64,000 bases of DNA from JAOUEA01 sp035249905 (lineage in GTDB: Bacteria > Actinomycetota > UBA4738 > HRBIN12). The translations under genes and the position numbers were made by a program. The stretch is from NCBI GenBank assembly GCA_035249905.1, contig DATFFT010000035.1:15049-79048 (forward strand), written 5' to 3'. Position 1 is the first letter of the stretch. Every line of letters begins with the position of its first letter. Positions 42,364 to 50,045 of this stretch are shown here, piece after piece. The notes beneath the pieces are model-generated. The model did not search any database. It worked only from the letters and a program-made list of their open reading frames with translations, and had not been told where the DNA came from.

Positions 42364-43062
42364 ATGTCCCGCATCCGCGTCCTCGTCGTGGACCCAGACG
42401 TCGATCTGGAGCGGGATCTCGCCGGGGCGCTCCCGAGGCGTGGTCCGGTATCGCTGATCGGTCCGGTGGCAGATGAGACGGCCGCGATCGATTCACTGTC
42501 CCGGGAGCTCGCCGACCTCGTCGTCGTGGATCTCGATCGAGCCGATGGCCGCGGATTCGATGTGATCGCTGCGATCGCGAAGGCGGGAGGACTCGGGCGG
42601 GTCCTCGCCGCCAGCGACCGCGGAGGGTCCGAGGTCGCTGCGGACGCGCTCTCGGCAGGAGCGTGCGGCATGCTGCCCGTGGTGCGCGACACCTCGCTCG
42701 TCGAGGCCTTCCGGCGCGCGCTGGCAGGCGAGCTCGTGCTGCCTGCCGACGACCTGTCCAGATTGGTCGATCGCCTCACGGCGCAGAAGGGCGCAGCTCG
42801 TCGCAGCCATGGCGTCGATAGGCTGACGCCACGCGAACGCGAGATCCTGCGCACCCTCGCAGCGGGCGCCTCCACGGTCGAGGTCGCGGAGGCCTTCGGC
42901 ATCAGCCCGCTCACGGTGCAGAGCCATGTGAAGAACATCCTCGCCAAGCTCGGCGTTCACTCGAAGGTCGAAGCCGTACGGATCGCATGGCGGAATGGTC
43001 TCGCCGAGACCACGACCGCGACGCCGCTCCCGAGGCGGGCCGCTCTGTCCCATGAGCGCTGA
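42364..43062 (+). CDS. LuxR-type regulator with degenerate receiver domain (1)
   Basis: Transcription regulator of 232 residues: receiver-like domain (about 1-120) and C-terminal LuxR helix-turn-helix (LTPREREILRTLAAGASTVEVAEAFGISPLTVQSHVKNI). The receiver keeps an acidic residue in LVVDPD and the phospho-site Asp in LVVVDLDR, but the conserved Lys is replaced (ACGMLPVV). No histidine kinase gene is nearby. First of three tandem regulators just upstream of the Flp/Tad pilus genes; overlaps the second by 11 bp. Confidence 0.82.
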   Translation: MSRIRVLVVDPDVDLERDLAGALPRRGPVSLIGPVADETAAIDSLSRELADLVVVDLDRADGRGFDVIAAIAKAGGLGRVLAASDRGGSEVAADALSAGACGMLPVVRDTSLVEAFRRALAGELVLPADDLSRLVDRLTAQKGAARRSHGVDRLTPREREILRTLAAGASTVEVAEAFGISPLTVQSHVKNILAKLGVHSKVEAVRIAWRNGLAETTTATPLPRRAALSHER

Positions 43063-43717
43063 GGCCGTGTCGGTCGTGATCGCGACCGGTCACGGTGTCG
43101 TCGCCGAGGTCGTGCGGCGAGCGTGCGAGAGGGAGCAGGGGCTCCGGATCGTGGCCGATGTGCGCGATCGGGTGGCCTTGCGCGAGGCCTGCCGCTCCCT
43201 GCACCCGGATGTCCTCGTGCTCGACGAGGTCCTCGAGGACGGCGGGCCCGACCTCGACCCTCTCCGGGGGCTGCGCGAGGAAGGGGTCGCGATCGCTGCC
43301 GTGGTCCTCAGCGATCGCGGTGATGGCGCCGCCGTGCTGCAGGCGCTGCAGCTCGGCGCGCGGGGATTCGTGAGGAAGTCGGCCGGCCTGGCCGCCGTGG
43401 GTACGGCGGTGCGGACCGTCGTCGACGGAGGCCGCGCTATCGACCCGGCCGCGGAGCAGTCGGCCGTGGCCGCGCTCGGACGCCTCGCCCGGCAGGCCCG
43501 GGAAGGGTCGGAGGTCGAGGCGGCGCTCACGCCCCGTGAGCACGAGATCCTGACGCTGGTGAGCCAGAGCCTCACGACGCGGCAGATCGGCGGCCGCTTG
43601 GGCATCTCGCCCAGGACGGTCGAGACCCACGTCTCGAAGCTCTACCGGAAGCTGGGGGTGCGCACCCGCGTGCAGGCGGTGGCTCGCGCGGCCCACCTCG
43701 GGTTGATCGAGCCCTGA
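43052..43717 (+). CDS. LuxR-type regulator with degenerate receiver domain (2)
   Basis: A 221-residue relative of its neighbour. The receiver has lost the N-terminal acidic pair (VVIATGHG in place of VDD) but has an Asp in VLVLDEVLEDGG and the Lys in GFVRKSAG. The C-terminal HTH is LTPREHEILTLVSQSLTTRQIGGRLGISPRTVETHVSKLYRKLGV. ATG 43052 lies inside the previous gene. Phosphorylation seems unlikely without the Mg2+-binding acids; it could be constitutively active or ligand-controlled. Confidence 0.8.
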   Translation: MSAEAVSVVIATGHGVVAEVVRRACEREQGLRIVADVRDRVALREACRSLHPDVLVLDEVLEDGGPDLDPLRGLREEGVAIAAVVLSDRGDGAAVLQALQLGARGFVRKSAGLAAVGTAVRTVVDGGRAIDPAAEQSAVAALGRLARQAREGSEVEAALTPREHEILTLVSQSLTTRQIGGRLGISPRTVETHVSKLYRKLGVRTRVQAVARAAHLGLIEP

Positions 43718-43841
43718 GGCCGAACCCTCCGTCGCCGGCCCGGGCCGCGTGAGGCACACGCTCATCCTCCGGCGAGCACCTGCCGATAGGGGGGTGCGGC
43801 CCCGCGACGAGGCGCCGTGATCCCCACGCATCGGAGGCTCG

Positions 43842-44546
43842 GTGGCTCAACGAGACGGAACCGCAACCTCGCGTGACCCGCGGCGTTCGCTCAGCGTGAT
43901 CGTGGTCGACGCCCTGCCCGTGGTGCGCGCCGGCCTCACGATGCTGATCGACGACCGTCCCGACATGGAGGTGCTCGCCGAGACCGGGAACGCGGACGAG
44001 GCACTGGAGATCGTCGGCCGACTGCGTCGATCCCGGGTGGTCGTGCTCGTTGGTCTGGGGCTCGGAGGGCAGCACGACGCGTACTGGCTGATGCGGACCG
44101 TGCGGGAGCGGTTCCCCGCTCACGTGATCCTGGGTTGCGGAGGGAACACCGACGCAACCACCGTGTCACGCGCGTTGTTCATGGGGGCCGACGGTTTCGT
44201 CGACAAGAACATCGACCCGGTGGAGTTCCTGCAGTCCCTTCGCCGCGCCGCCGATCGCGAGATGGTGCTCGCCGGCCCCGCGTCGGGCTCGGTGGGTCAG
44301 ATCGCCGAGGGCCTGGAGCGGCGACGCGAGATCGACGTGCGCCTCACGGAGCGTGAGCGTGAGGTGCTGAGCGTCGCGGCCGAGGGGCTCACCGCGCGAG
44401 AGATCGCGGGCCGGCTGGGTGTCCGCGAGCGCACGATCACGACGCATCTCGCGCGCATCTACGGGAAGTTGGGCGTCGGCAGCCGCCTCGCGGCCATCAG
44501 GATCGCGGCCAGGGCCGGCCTCGTATCGGTGGGCCCGACGGACTGA
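43842..44546 (+). CDS. LuxR-type regulator with degenerate receiver domain (3)
   Basis: A 234-residue regulator. The receiver-like part starts SVIVVDALPVVRAGLTML and has the conserved Lys in GFVDKNID, but the phospho-acceptor Asp is missing: the strand reads VVVLVGLGLGG. HTH: LTEREREVLSVAAEGLTAREIAGRLGVRERTITTHLARIYGKLGV. GTG 43842 has GGAGG at four to five bases. It is the gene directly before flp and a natural candidate for controlling it. Confidence 0.8.
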   Translation: MAQRDGTATSRDPRRSLSVIVVDALPVVRAGLTMLIDDRPDMEVLAETGNADEALEIVGRLRRSRVVVLVGLGLGGQHDAYWLMRTVRERFPAHVILGCGGNTDATTVSRALFMGADGFVDKNIDPVEFLQSLRRAADREMVLAGPASGSVGQIAEGLERRREIDVRLTEREREVLSVAAEGLTAREIAGRLGVRERTITTHLARIYGKLGVGSRLAAIRIAARAGLVSVGPTD

Positions 44547-44593
44547 CCTTCCAATCGGTGGAATGGCCTGTCGGAGATGTCCCGTGTGCGCGG

Positions 44594-44609
44594 TACGTAG
44601 GACTACGTA
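44594..44609. promoter_or_regulatory. Palindromic TACGTA pair upstream of flp
   Basis: TACGTA-GGAC-TACGTA. Each half is itself palindromic and the whole is an inverted repeat flanked by GG/CC. NarL/LuxR-type regulators bind TAC-beginning half-sites, so this is a plausible operator for the upstream regulators. It lies about 140 bp before the flp start. Confidence 0.4.
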
Positions 44610-44687
44610 ACCAGCCTCCGGGAAACCGGGAATTCCCAGGTCAGAGGCACTGCCCTACCGTTGCCGGGCGCTCAAGCTTTCGCGCCG

Positions 44688-44704
44688 AGGGGTCGAAAAC
44701 CCCT
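44688..44704 (+). repeat. Hairpin in the flp leader
   Basis: AGGGGT-CGAAA-ACCCCT, perfect 6-bp stem and a five-base loop, about 45 bp before the flp ATG. It may stabilise the pilin mRNA. The leader also holds GGGAATTCCC and a repeated CCGGGAA (about 44617-44636), and matches no riboswitch I know. Confidence 0.4.
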
Positions 44705-44749
44705 TCGACAGGACGGGAATCGAGTATCCGGAGGAAGGGGGTGCAACAC

Positions 44750-44965
44750 ATGCTTCGTCTCTACACGGGAGTCACCACTTGGTGGGCCGACCTCAAGGGT
44801 CGTGCCGCCGAGGAGGGTGGTGCAACGGCGGTCGAGTACGCGCTCATGGTGGCGCTGATCGCAGTCGTGATCATCGCGGCCGTGACCTTCATCGGCACGT
44901 CGTCCAGCGAGAAGTTCCAGGAGGTCGGCGACGCCGTCAACGGTGCCGGCGCCACAACGCCGTAA
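44750..44965 (+). CDS. flp: Flp-type (type IVb) pilin precursor
   Basis: Major pilin subunit of a Tad pilus, 71 residues. A basic leader ends at Gly24 and the mature protein begins ATAVEYALMVALIAVVI with Glu at mature position 5, the type IVb prepilin rule. A hydrophobic helix of about 20 residues and a short polar tail follow. GGAGGAAGGGGG is a strong ribosome site. A prepilin peptidase, TadE/F pseudopilins and CpaB/RcpC are not in the window. A hairpin downstream could make flp mRNA more abundant than the tad genes. Confidence 0.93.
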   Translation: MLRLYTGVTTWWADLKGRAAEEGGATAVEYALMVALIAVVIIAAVTFIGTSSSEKFQEVGDAVNGAGATTP

Positions 44966-45002
44966 CCGATCGATGAGCACGAGCGGCTGGTTCCGCCGGC
45001 CG

Positions 45003-45042
45003 CTCGCTCGTCCGGGGCGCGACGACGACCCGAACGAGCGAG
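45003..45042 (+). terminator. Hairpin between flp and tadZ, possible attenuator
   Basis: CTCGCTCGT (45003-45011) pairs perfectly with ACGAGCGAG (45034-45042), and the interior CGGG/CCCG can extend the stem. There is no U-tract. It lies in the 262-bp gap between flp and tadZ, where partial termination would favour pilin over machinery. Confidence 0.4.
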
Positions 45043-45227
45043 GGACCGGCGGGCTGAACACGAGGTCCGGCGCATCCGCACCGCAGGCGCGCTCAAGGTC
45101 GCGTCGGCGATGCCGACCCTGAACGAAGTCGGAGGAGACGGAGTCCCCGCGGGGACCGCGGAAGGAGCGGGAAGATGAGGTCACTCGGTCTGGTGGCCGA
45201 TCTCCTGATGGGAGCGAGGAGTTCGGG

Positions 45228-46463
45228 ATGACCGATTCGAGCATCGTGGCGGTGGGCACACCGCAGACGTTCCGTCAGCAACTGGCACGCGCCCTCGAGG
45301 TCGAGCAGGAAGAGGTGGGCTGGGTGCAGTCGGCGACCGCCGCCGAGGAGCTCCTGATCCACGCCTTCAACCCGGTCGACGTGCTCGTGTTGTCGCCCGA
45401 GGTCAAGGAGCCCGACGCCCTGGGCCTGGCTGAGTTCGTCGGACGCCAGGCGCCGGGCACCGCGATCGTCATGGTCCGCGACCACACCTGGAACGGCCTG
45501 CTGCCGGCCGCGATGCGGGCGGGCATCCGCGATGTCGTCGACATGACCCAGGGTGCCGAAGAGCTCCGAGACGCCGTCGAGCGGGCGGTGCTGTGGGCCT
45601 CCACGTTGCGTTCGGTCGCCGTCACGCGGCCCGACAACCAGGGGGGACAGCGAGGCAGGATCGTCTCGATCTTCTCCTCCAAGGGTGGCGCCGGGAAGAC
45701 GTTCCTCACCACCAATCTCGCCTGCGCGATCGCCGAGGTCACCGGGGAGGACACGGCCGTGGTCGACCTCGACTTCGACATGGGCGACATCTTCACGTAC
45801 TTCGGGACCGAACCGCCGTCGAACATCCCGGACCTGATGGCGCTCGGAGAAGGCGCCGGGCACGATCGCATCCGGGAGGTCGGGGCACAGGTCGCCGACC
45901 ACCTGTGGGCCTACGGCGCGCCCGCCGACCCGACGGCCGAGGCGCCGGCGGGCGAGGCGATCGGCAAGTTCCTGCGCGCGATGCGCAACGACTTCCCGCA
46001 CGTGGTCGTCGATGCCTCGGTGGACTACTCGGACTCTGCCTTGGTCTGCTTCGATCTCTCGGAGCTGATCTGCCTGATCACGAGCCTCGACGTGGTCGGC
46101 GTGAAGCACCTGGGCAAGGCGCTCGACACCCTGATCCAGATCGGCTTGCCGCGCGACCGGTTCCGGGTCGTGCTCAACCGAGCCGATTCGAAGGTTGGAC
46201 TGGACGCGAGCGACGTCGAACGGGTCATGAAGGTGCAGGTCGACGCGATGATCCCTTCGAGCCGGCTCGTGCCGACCTCCCTCAACAAGGGCCGGCCGGT
46301 CGTGGTGGACGAGCCCTCGTCGGAGGTGGCCGTCGCCGTGCGACAGCTTGCCGGCAAGTTCGTCGAGGGCGCCGGTGCTGTCGAGGGAGCGCCCTCGTCG
46401 AACGGGGAGCCCAACAAGAACGGGGAAGCGCGCAAGAAGCGGCGCCGCTTCGCCCGCACCTAA
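45228..46463 (+). CDS. tadZ: TadZ/CpaE-like pilus assembly ATPase
   Basis: Localises the Tad secretion complex in the cytoplasm. The 411-residue protein has an N-terminal receiver-like domain without a clear phospho-site (VDVLVLSPEVKEPDAL; PGTAIVMVRDHTW) and a C-terminal MinD/ParA ATPase: deviant Walker A FSSKGGAGKTF (about 149-159), A' VVDLDFDMGDI and VVVDASVDYSD. The tail is Lys/Arg-rich. GAGGAG before the ATG. First gene of the tadZABC operon. Confidence 0.88.
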   Translation: MTDSSIVAVGTPQTFRQQLARALEVEQEEVGWVQSATAAEELLIHAFNPVDVLVLSPEVKEPDALGLAEFVGRQAPGTAIVMVRDHTWNGLLPAAMRAGIRDVVDMTQGAEELRDAVERAVLWASTLRSVAVTRPDNQGGQRGRIVSIFSSKGGAGKTFLTTNLACAIAEVTGEDTAVVDLDFDMGDIFTYFGTEPPSNIPDLMALGEGAGHDRIREVGAQVADHLWAYGAPADPTAEAPAGEAIGKFLRAMRNDFPHVVVDASVDYSDSALVCFDLSELICLITSLDVVGVKHLGKALDTLIQIGLPRDRFRVVLNRADSKVGLDASDVERVMKVQVDAMIPSSRLVPTSLNKGRPVVVDEPSSEVAVAVRQLAGKFVEGAGAVEGAPSSNGEPNKNGEARKKRRRFART

Positions 46464-46490
46464 GGCAGGAACTGGAGAGGAGCACCCCAT

Positions 46491-47810
46491 ATGTCGCTGG
46501 CAGACAGGCTGGCCAAGGCCCAGCAGACGGACCGGATCGCCGAGGTCCGGATCAAGGTGCAGGAGCGCCTCGTCGAGGTCCTCGGGCCGCGGCTCTACGA
46601 CTCGACCCTGTCGGACACCGAGCTGGAAGGTCTGGTGCACCAGCGGCTGCGTGAGCTGCTCGACGAGGAGGAGAGCAGCCTCTCCGCGCAGGAGAAGCTG
46701 CTCATCGTTCGTCAGATCGGCGACAGCGTGCTGGGCTTGGGCCCGCTCGAGCCCTACATCCGTGACCCCGAGGTGACCGAGGTCATGGTGAACAACTGGG
46801 ACACGATCTACGTCGAGCGCGCCGGCAAGCTCTTCTGGACCGGCACGAAGTTCCACGACGAGCAGCAGCTCCGCCGCACGATCGACAAGATCGTGGGGAA
46901 GGTCGGCCGGCGTGTCGACGAGGCATCGCCCTACGTCGACGCCCGCCTTCCCGACGGCTCCCGTGTGAACGCCGTGATCCCGCCGCTGGCGCTCGACGGG
47001 CCGGCGCTCACGATCCGGAAGTTCGCCGCCGACCCGTACCAGGCCGACGACCTGGTGGAGTTCGGCACGATGAGCTCCGCGGTCGCGAAGTTCCTCGAAG
47101 CGTGTGTGCGCGGTCGCATCAACGTGATGGTGTCGGGTGGAACCGGGGCCGGGAAGACGACGACCCTGAACGTGCTGTCGTCGTTCATCCCCGAAGACGA
47201 GCGCATCATCACGATCGAGGACGCGGCCGAGCTGAAGCTGCAGCAGCCGCACGTGGTGCGGCTGGAATCGCGCCCGCCGAACATCGAGGGCAAGGGCGCC
47301 GTCGTCATCCGCGACCTCGTGCGCAACTCCTTGCGCATGCGTCCCGACCGCATCGTGGTCGGGGAGGTCCGCGGGCCGGAAGCCCTCGACATGCTCCAGG
47401 CCATGAACACCGGCCATGACGGGTCGATCTCGACGATCCACTCGAACTCGCCGCGCGACTCGCTCTCGCGGCTCGAGACGATCACGATGATGGCGGGCAT
47501 GGAGCTCGGCTCCCGCTCCGTGCGCGAGCAGATCTCCGCGGCGATCCAGCTCGTCGTGCACCAGTCGCGACTGAAGGACGGATCCCGTCGGATCACGCAC
47601 GTCACGGAGGTGGCGGGCATGGAGAGCGACGTGATCACGCTGCAGGACATCTTCGTGTTCGACTTCTCGGCCGGCGTCGACGAGGACGGGAAGGTCAAGG
47701 GTCGCCTGAAGGCCACCGGACTGCGGCCGAAGTTCCTGGACAAGCTCGCGGAGCGCGGCGTGTACCTCGATGCCGAGACGTTCGCCCTCGAGGCGAGGGG
47801 CGAGCTGTGA
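46491..47810 (+). CDS. tadA: TadA/CpaF secretion ATPase
   Basis: Hexameric ATPase that powers Flp pilus assembly. The 439-residue protein has an N-terminal helical domain with LGPLEPYIRDPEVTEVMVNN, Walker A GGTGAGKTT (216-224), the Asp box (ITIEDAAELKL), Walker B (RPDRIVVGEVRGPEALDML) and the His box (GHDGSISTIHSNSPRD). GAGAGGAG precedes the ATG. The stop overlaps the tadB GTG (GTGA). Confidence 0.95.
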   Translation: MSLADRLAKAQQTDRIAEVRIKVQERLVEVLGPRLYDSTLSDTELEGLVHQRLRELLDEEESSLSAQEKLLIVRQIGDSVLGLGPLEPYIRDPEVTEVMVNNWDTIYVERAGKLFWTGTKFHDEQQLRRTIDKIVGKVGRRVDEASPYVDARLPDGSRVNAVIPPLALDGPALTIRKFAADPYQADDLVEFGTMSSAVAKFLEACVRGRINVMVSGGTGAGKTTTLNVLSSFIPEDERIITIEDAAELKLQQPHVVRLESRPPNIEGKGAVVIRDLVRNSLRMRPDRIVVGEVRGPEALDMLQAMNTGHDGSISTIHSNSPRDSLSRLETITMMAGMELGSRSVREQISAAIQLVVHQSRLKDGSRRITHVTEVAGMESDVITLQDIFVFDFSAGVDEDGKVKGRLKATGLRPKFLDKLAERGVYLDAETFALEARGEL

Positions 47811-48814
47811 TCGCCGCCTCGTTCTGGAACACGCCCGTCGCGCAGGTCGTGCTGGCCGCGTTCGTGGGCTCGGCGGTCTTCGCCCTGGGCTGGCTGCTGC
47901 TGGGCACCGCGTCGAGGGCACGGCGGGACCGCGAAATCGCCGCGCGCATGGCCGCGATCACCGGCGCCGGCGGGATGAAGCAGCCCGTCGCCGTGCAGGG
48001 CGAGGGGACGCAGGGCTGGATCCCCGAGCGGGTCACGAGGTTCGGCAAGCGCTTCGCGGAGTCCCGCGGGTTCAGCGACCGGCTCGACGCCGAGCTCGAA
48101 TCGGCCGGTGTCGCCGTGCGGTCCGGCGAGTTCGTCGTCCTCTCCGGGGTCGCCTTCTTCGTCGGGGCGATCCTCGGGGTCGCTATCCTGCGTTCGCTCC
48201 TGCTCGGTGCGATCGTCGGGATCGTGGCGGGCCTCGGCCCGACCCTGGCCCTGCGCATGTCGCTGAGGAAGCGCACCGAGAAGATGCGGGAGCAGCTTCC
48301 CGACGTCCTGACGATCATGGCGAGCTCGCTGCGGGCCGGGCACAGCTTCATGCAGGCGCTCGACACCGTCGCCCGTGAGATCCCCCAGCCGGCCGCGGTC
48401 GAGTTCCAGCGGGTGGTCGCCGAGATCCGGCTCGGCCGCCCGACCGACGACGCTCTGGAGGCGCTCGCGGCCCGGGTGGGAAGCGCCGACTTCCGCTGGG
48501 CGGTCCTCGCCGTGAACATCCAGCGTGAGGTCGGCGGCAACCTGGCGGAGATCCTCGACAACGTCGCCGATACGCTGCGGGAGCGGGCGATGATCCGGCG
48601 CCAGATCCGGGTGCTCACGGCGGAGGGTCGCCTCTCCGCGTGGGTGCTGGCGGGTTTGCCCGTGGCGATCGCCGTCTACATGTTCGTGGTGAACCCGGAC
48701 TACATCGGGCTGCTGTTCACGCACACGATCGGGCTGATCATGCTGGTCGGAGCGTTGTTGTTGTTGGTCGCCGGCATCTTGTGGATGAGAAAGATCGTGG
48801 ATATCGATGTCTGA
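47807..48814 (+). CDS. tadB: TadB-like pilus platform protein (type II secretion F domain)
   Basis: Inner-membrane platform subunit of 335 residues. One N-terminal span, two spans around residues 115-150, the GspF/T2SSF domain with LPDVLTIMASSLRAGHSFMQALDTVARE and REVGGNLAEILDNVADTLRER, and two C-terminal spans. GTG start overlaps tadA; the end overlaps tadC by eight bases. Confidence 0.9.
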   Translation: MIAASFWNTPVAQVVLAAFVGSAVFALGWLLLGTASRARRDREIAARMAAITGAGGMKQPVAVQGEGTQGWIPERVTRFGKRFAESRGFSDRLDAELESAGVAVRSGEFVVLSGVAFFVGAILGVAILRSLLLGAIVGIVAGLGPTLALRMSLRKRTEKMREQLPDVLTIMASSLRAGHSFMQALDTVAREIPQPAAVEFQRVVAEIRLGRPTDDALEALAARVGSADFRWAVLAVNIQREVGGNLAEILDNVADTLRERAMIRRQIRVLTAEGRLSAWVLAGLPVAIAVYMFVVNPDYIGLLFTHTIGLIMLVGALLLLVAGILWMRKIVDIDV

Positions 48815-49742
48815 CATCTGGCTGATCGTCGCTGTCGCTTCCGCGTTCTTCGCCGTCGTCCTGATCGGTCTCGCGGTCGAGTCGGGATCCTCGGAGAAGA
48901 AGCGCGCCCTTCGTCTGCTCGAATCGCAGGTGGGCGGTGGATCCACCGAGTCGGTCAACCTCCGTGAGCAGGAGCTCTCGAGGAACTTCGGACAGCGCGT
49001 GCTCGTTCCGGTGGTGGCCACGGCCGGCCGGATCGCGAGGCGGGTCACGCCGCTGGACACGCGCGACCGGGTCGCCAAGAAGCTGCTGCTCGCAGGCAGC
49101 CCGGCGGGCTGGGACGCCGAGCGTGTGCTCGCGTTCAAGGTGATCGGCGCGGTCATCGGCGTCGCCGGAGGGTTCGCCTTCGCCGCCGCGCTTCGACCGG
49201 CGCCGTTCATCTCGGTCGTCGCGGTCGGGTTGCTCGGGTTCGTCGGATTCGTGGCGCCCGACACGCTGCTGAACCGGAAGGTCCAGGAGCGTCAGCGCGA
49301 GGTGCTGAAGACGCTGTCCGACACGCTCGACCTGCTCACGATCAGCGTCGAGGCGGGCCTCTCGCTCAACGCCGCGATCGCGCAGGTCGTGCAGAACGTG
49401 CCCGGCGTGCTCTCGGCCGAGTTCGCGCGCATGCTCCAGGAGATCCAGCTGGGCGTGCCGCGCTCCGAGGCGTTCCGCCACCTGGCCGACCGGACCGACG
49501 TGGAGGAGCTGAACGGGTTCGCACTCGCGATGATCCAGGCCGACGTGTTCGGCGTCTCGATCGCGAGCGTGTTGCGGACGCAGGCCCAGCAGCTGCGCAT
49601 CAAGCGTCGTCAGGCGGCCGAGCACAAGGCCCAGCAGACACCGGTGAAGATCGTGTTCCCGCTCGTGCTCTGCATCCTCCCGGCCCTGTTCGTGGTGATC
49701 GTGGGCCCCGGAGCGATCCAGATCTTCGAATCGTTCAAGTAG
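48807..49742 (+). CDS. tadC: TadC-like pilus platform protein (type II secretion F domain)
   Basis: Second platform subunit, 311 residues: N-terminal span, spans around 112-150, then the T2SSF domain with TLSDTLDLLTISVEAGLSLNAAIAQVVQN and ADVFGVSIASVLRTQAQQLRIKRRQ, and a final C-terminal span. It overlaps tadB by eight bases. A perfect hairpin 30 bp downstream (49772-49790) likely ends the operon. Confidence 0.9.
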   Translation: MSDIWLIVAVASAFFAVVLIGLAVESGSSEKKRALRLLESQVGGGSTESVNLREQELSRNFGQRVLVPVVATAGRIARRVTPLDTRDRVAKKLLLAGSPAGWDAERVLAFKVIGAVIGVAGGFAFAAALRPAPFISVVAVGLLGFVGFVAPDTLLNRKVQERQREVLKTLSDTLDLLTISVEAGLSLNAAIAQVVQNVPGVLSAEFARMLQEIQLGVPRSEAFRHLADRTDVEELNGFALAMIQADVFGVSIASVLRTQAQQLRIKRRQAAEHKAQQTPVKIVFPLVLCILPALFVVIVGPGAIQIFESFK

Positions 49743-49771
49743 AAGGTTTCCCGGGCAAGCGCTCCCGCGTC

Positions 49772-49790
49772 GGTCGCCCTCCTGGCGACC
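49772..49790 (+). terminator. Terminator-like hairpin after tadC
   Basis: GGTCGCC-CTCCT-GGCGACC, perfect 7-bp stem with five-base loop and no T-tract, as is common for actinobacterial terminators. It lies 29 bp after the tadC stop. Confidence 0.6.
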
Positions 49791-49901
49791 GTCCTGTGGG
49801 CCGGTCGCGGTCGGCGCTCGTCCGTCCGGCCTAGGCCGGCATCTCCCGACATTTCCCCAGGAAGATCCGTTGGTCCGATAGCACAGGACGCCTAGACACG
49901 T

Positions 49902-49907
49902 TATCGT
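49902..49907 (+). promoter_or_regulatory. -10 box TATCGT upstream of the phosphoglycosyltransferase gene
   Basis: TATCGT in the CGTTATCGTCCC context predicts a start near 49914 and a 5' leader of about 130 nt, unusually long for this window, with a small hairpin at its beginning. Confidence 0.4.
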
Positions 49908-50045
49908 CCCCCAGACAGGGGATGAGGTTGTCGGGTGTAGCAGCCGCTTCTCCGTGGTACGGGTAGGCAATGCGGAAGTGTCAGCCGGGCCGAACGTCTC
50001 GCCGACCTTCCCCCCGAACGAGATGAACGAGCGATAGGGCGGCCG

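Larger units (their letters stand above)
49743..50045. other. Intergenic region between the Tad operon and the polysaccharide operon
   Basis: About 303 bp. After the terminator-like hairpin comes the 14-bp palindrome CCGGCCTAGGCCGG (49826-49839), a TATCGT -10 box (49902-49907) directly followed by CCCC-CAGACA-GGGG, and then a leader of about 130 nt to the start at 50046. No gene is supported here. Confidence 0.5.

Noticed and set aside
44973..45122. Short plus-strand frame beginning ATGAGCACG between flp and tadZ
   Set aside because: No ribosome site, Arg-rich composition, and it contains the flp-tadZ hairpin; better explained as non-coding leader.
45093..47921. Very long open frame (over 900 codons) on the minus strand opposite tadZ and tadA
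   Set aside because: It is a shadow of GC-biased codons; composition is Arg/His/Asp/Glu-rich with no domain, while both plus-strand genes have full motif sets.
28574..49997. Recurrent GGCCGAAC octamer near several polysaccharide promoters (28574, 34763, 49989)
   Set aside because: The octamer is expected several times by chance in 64 kb of this base composition and also occurs inside coding sequence.
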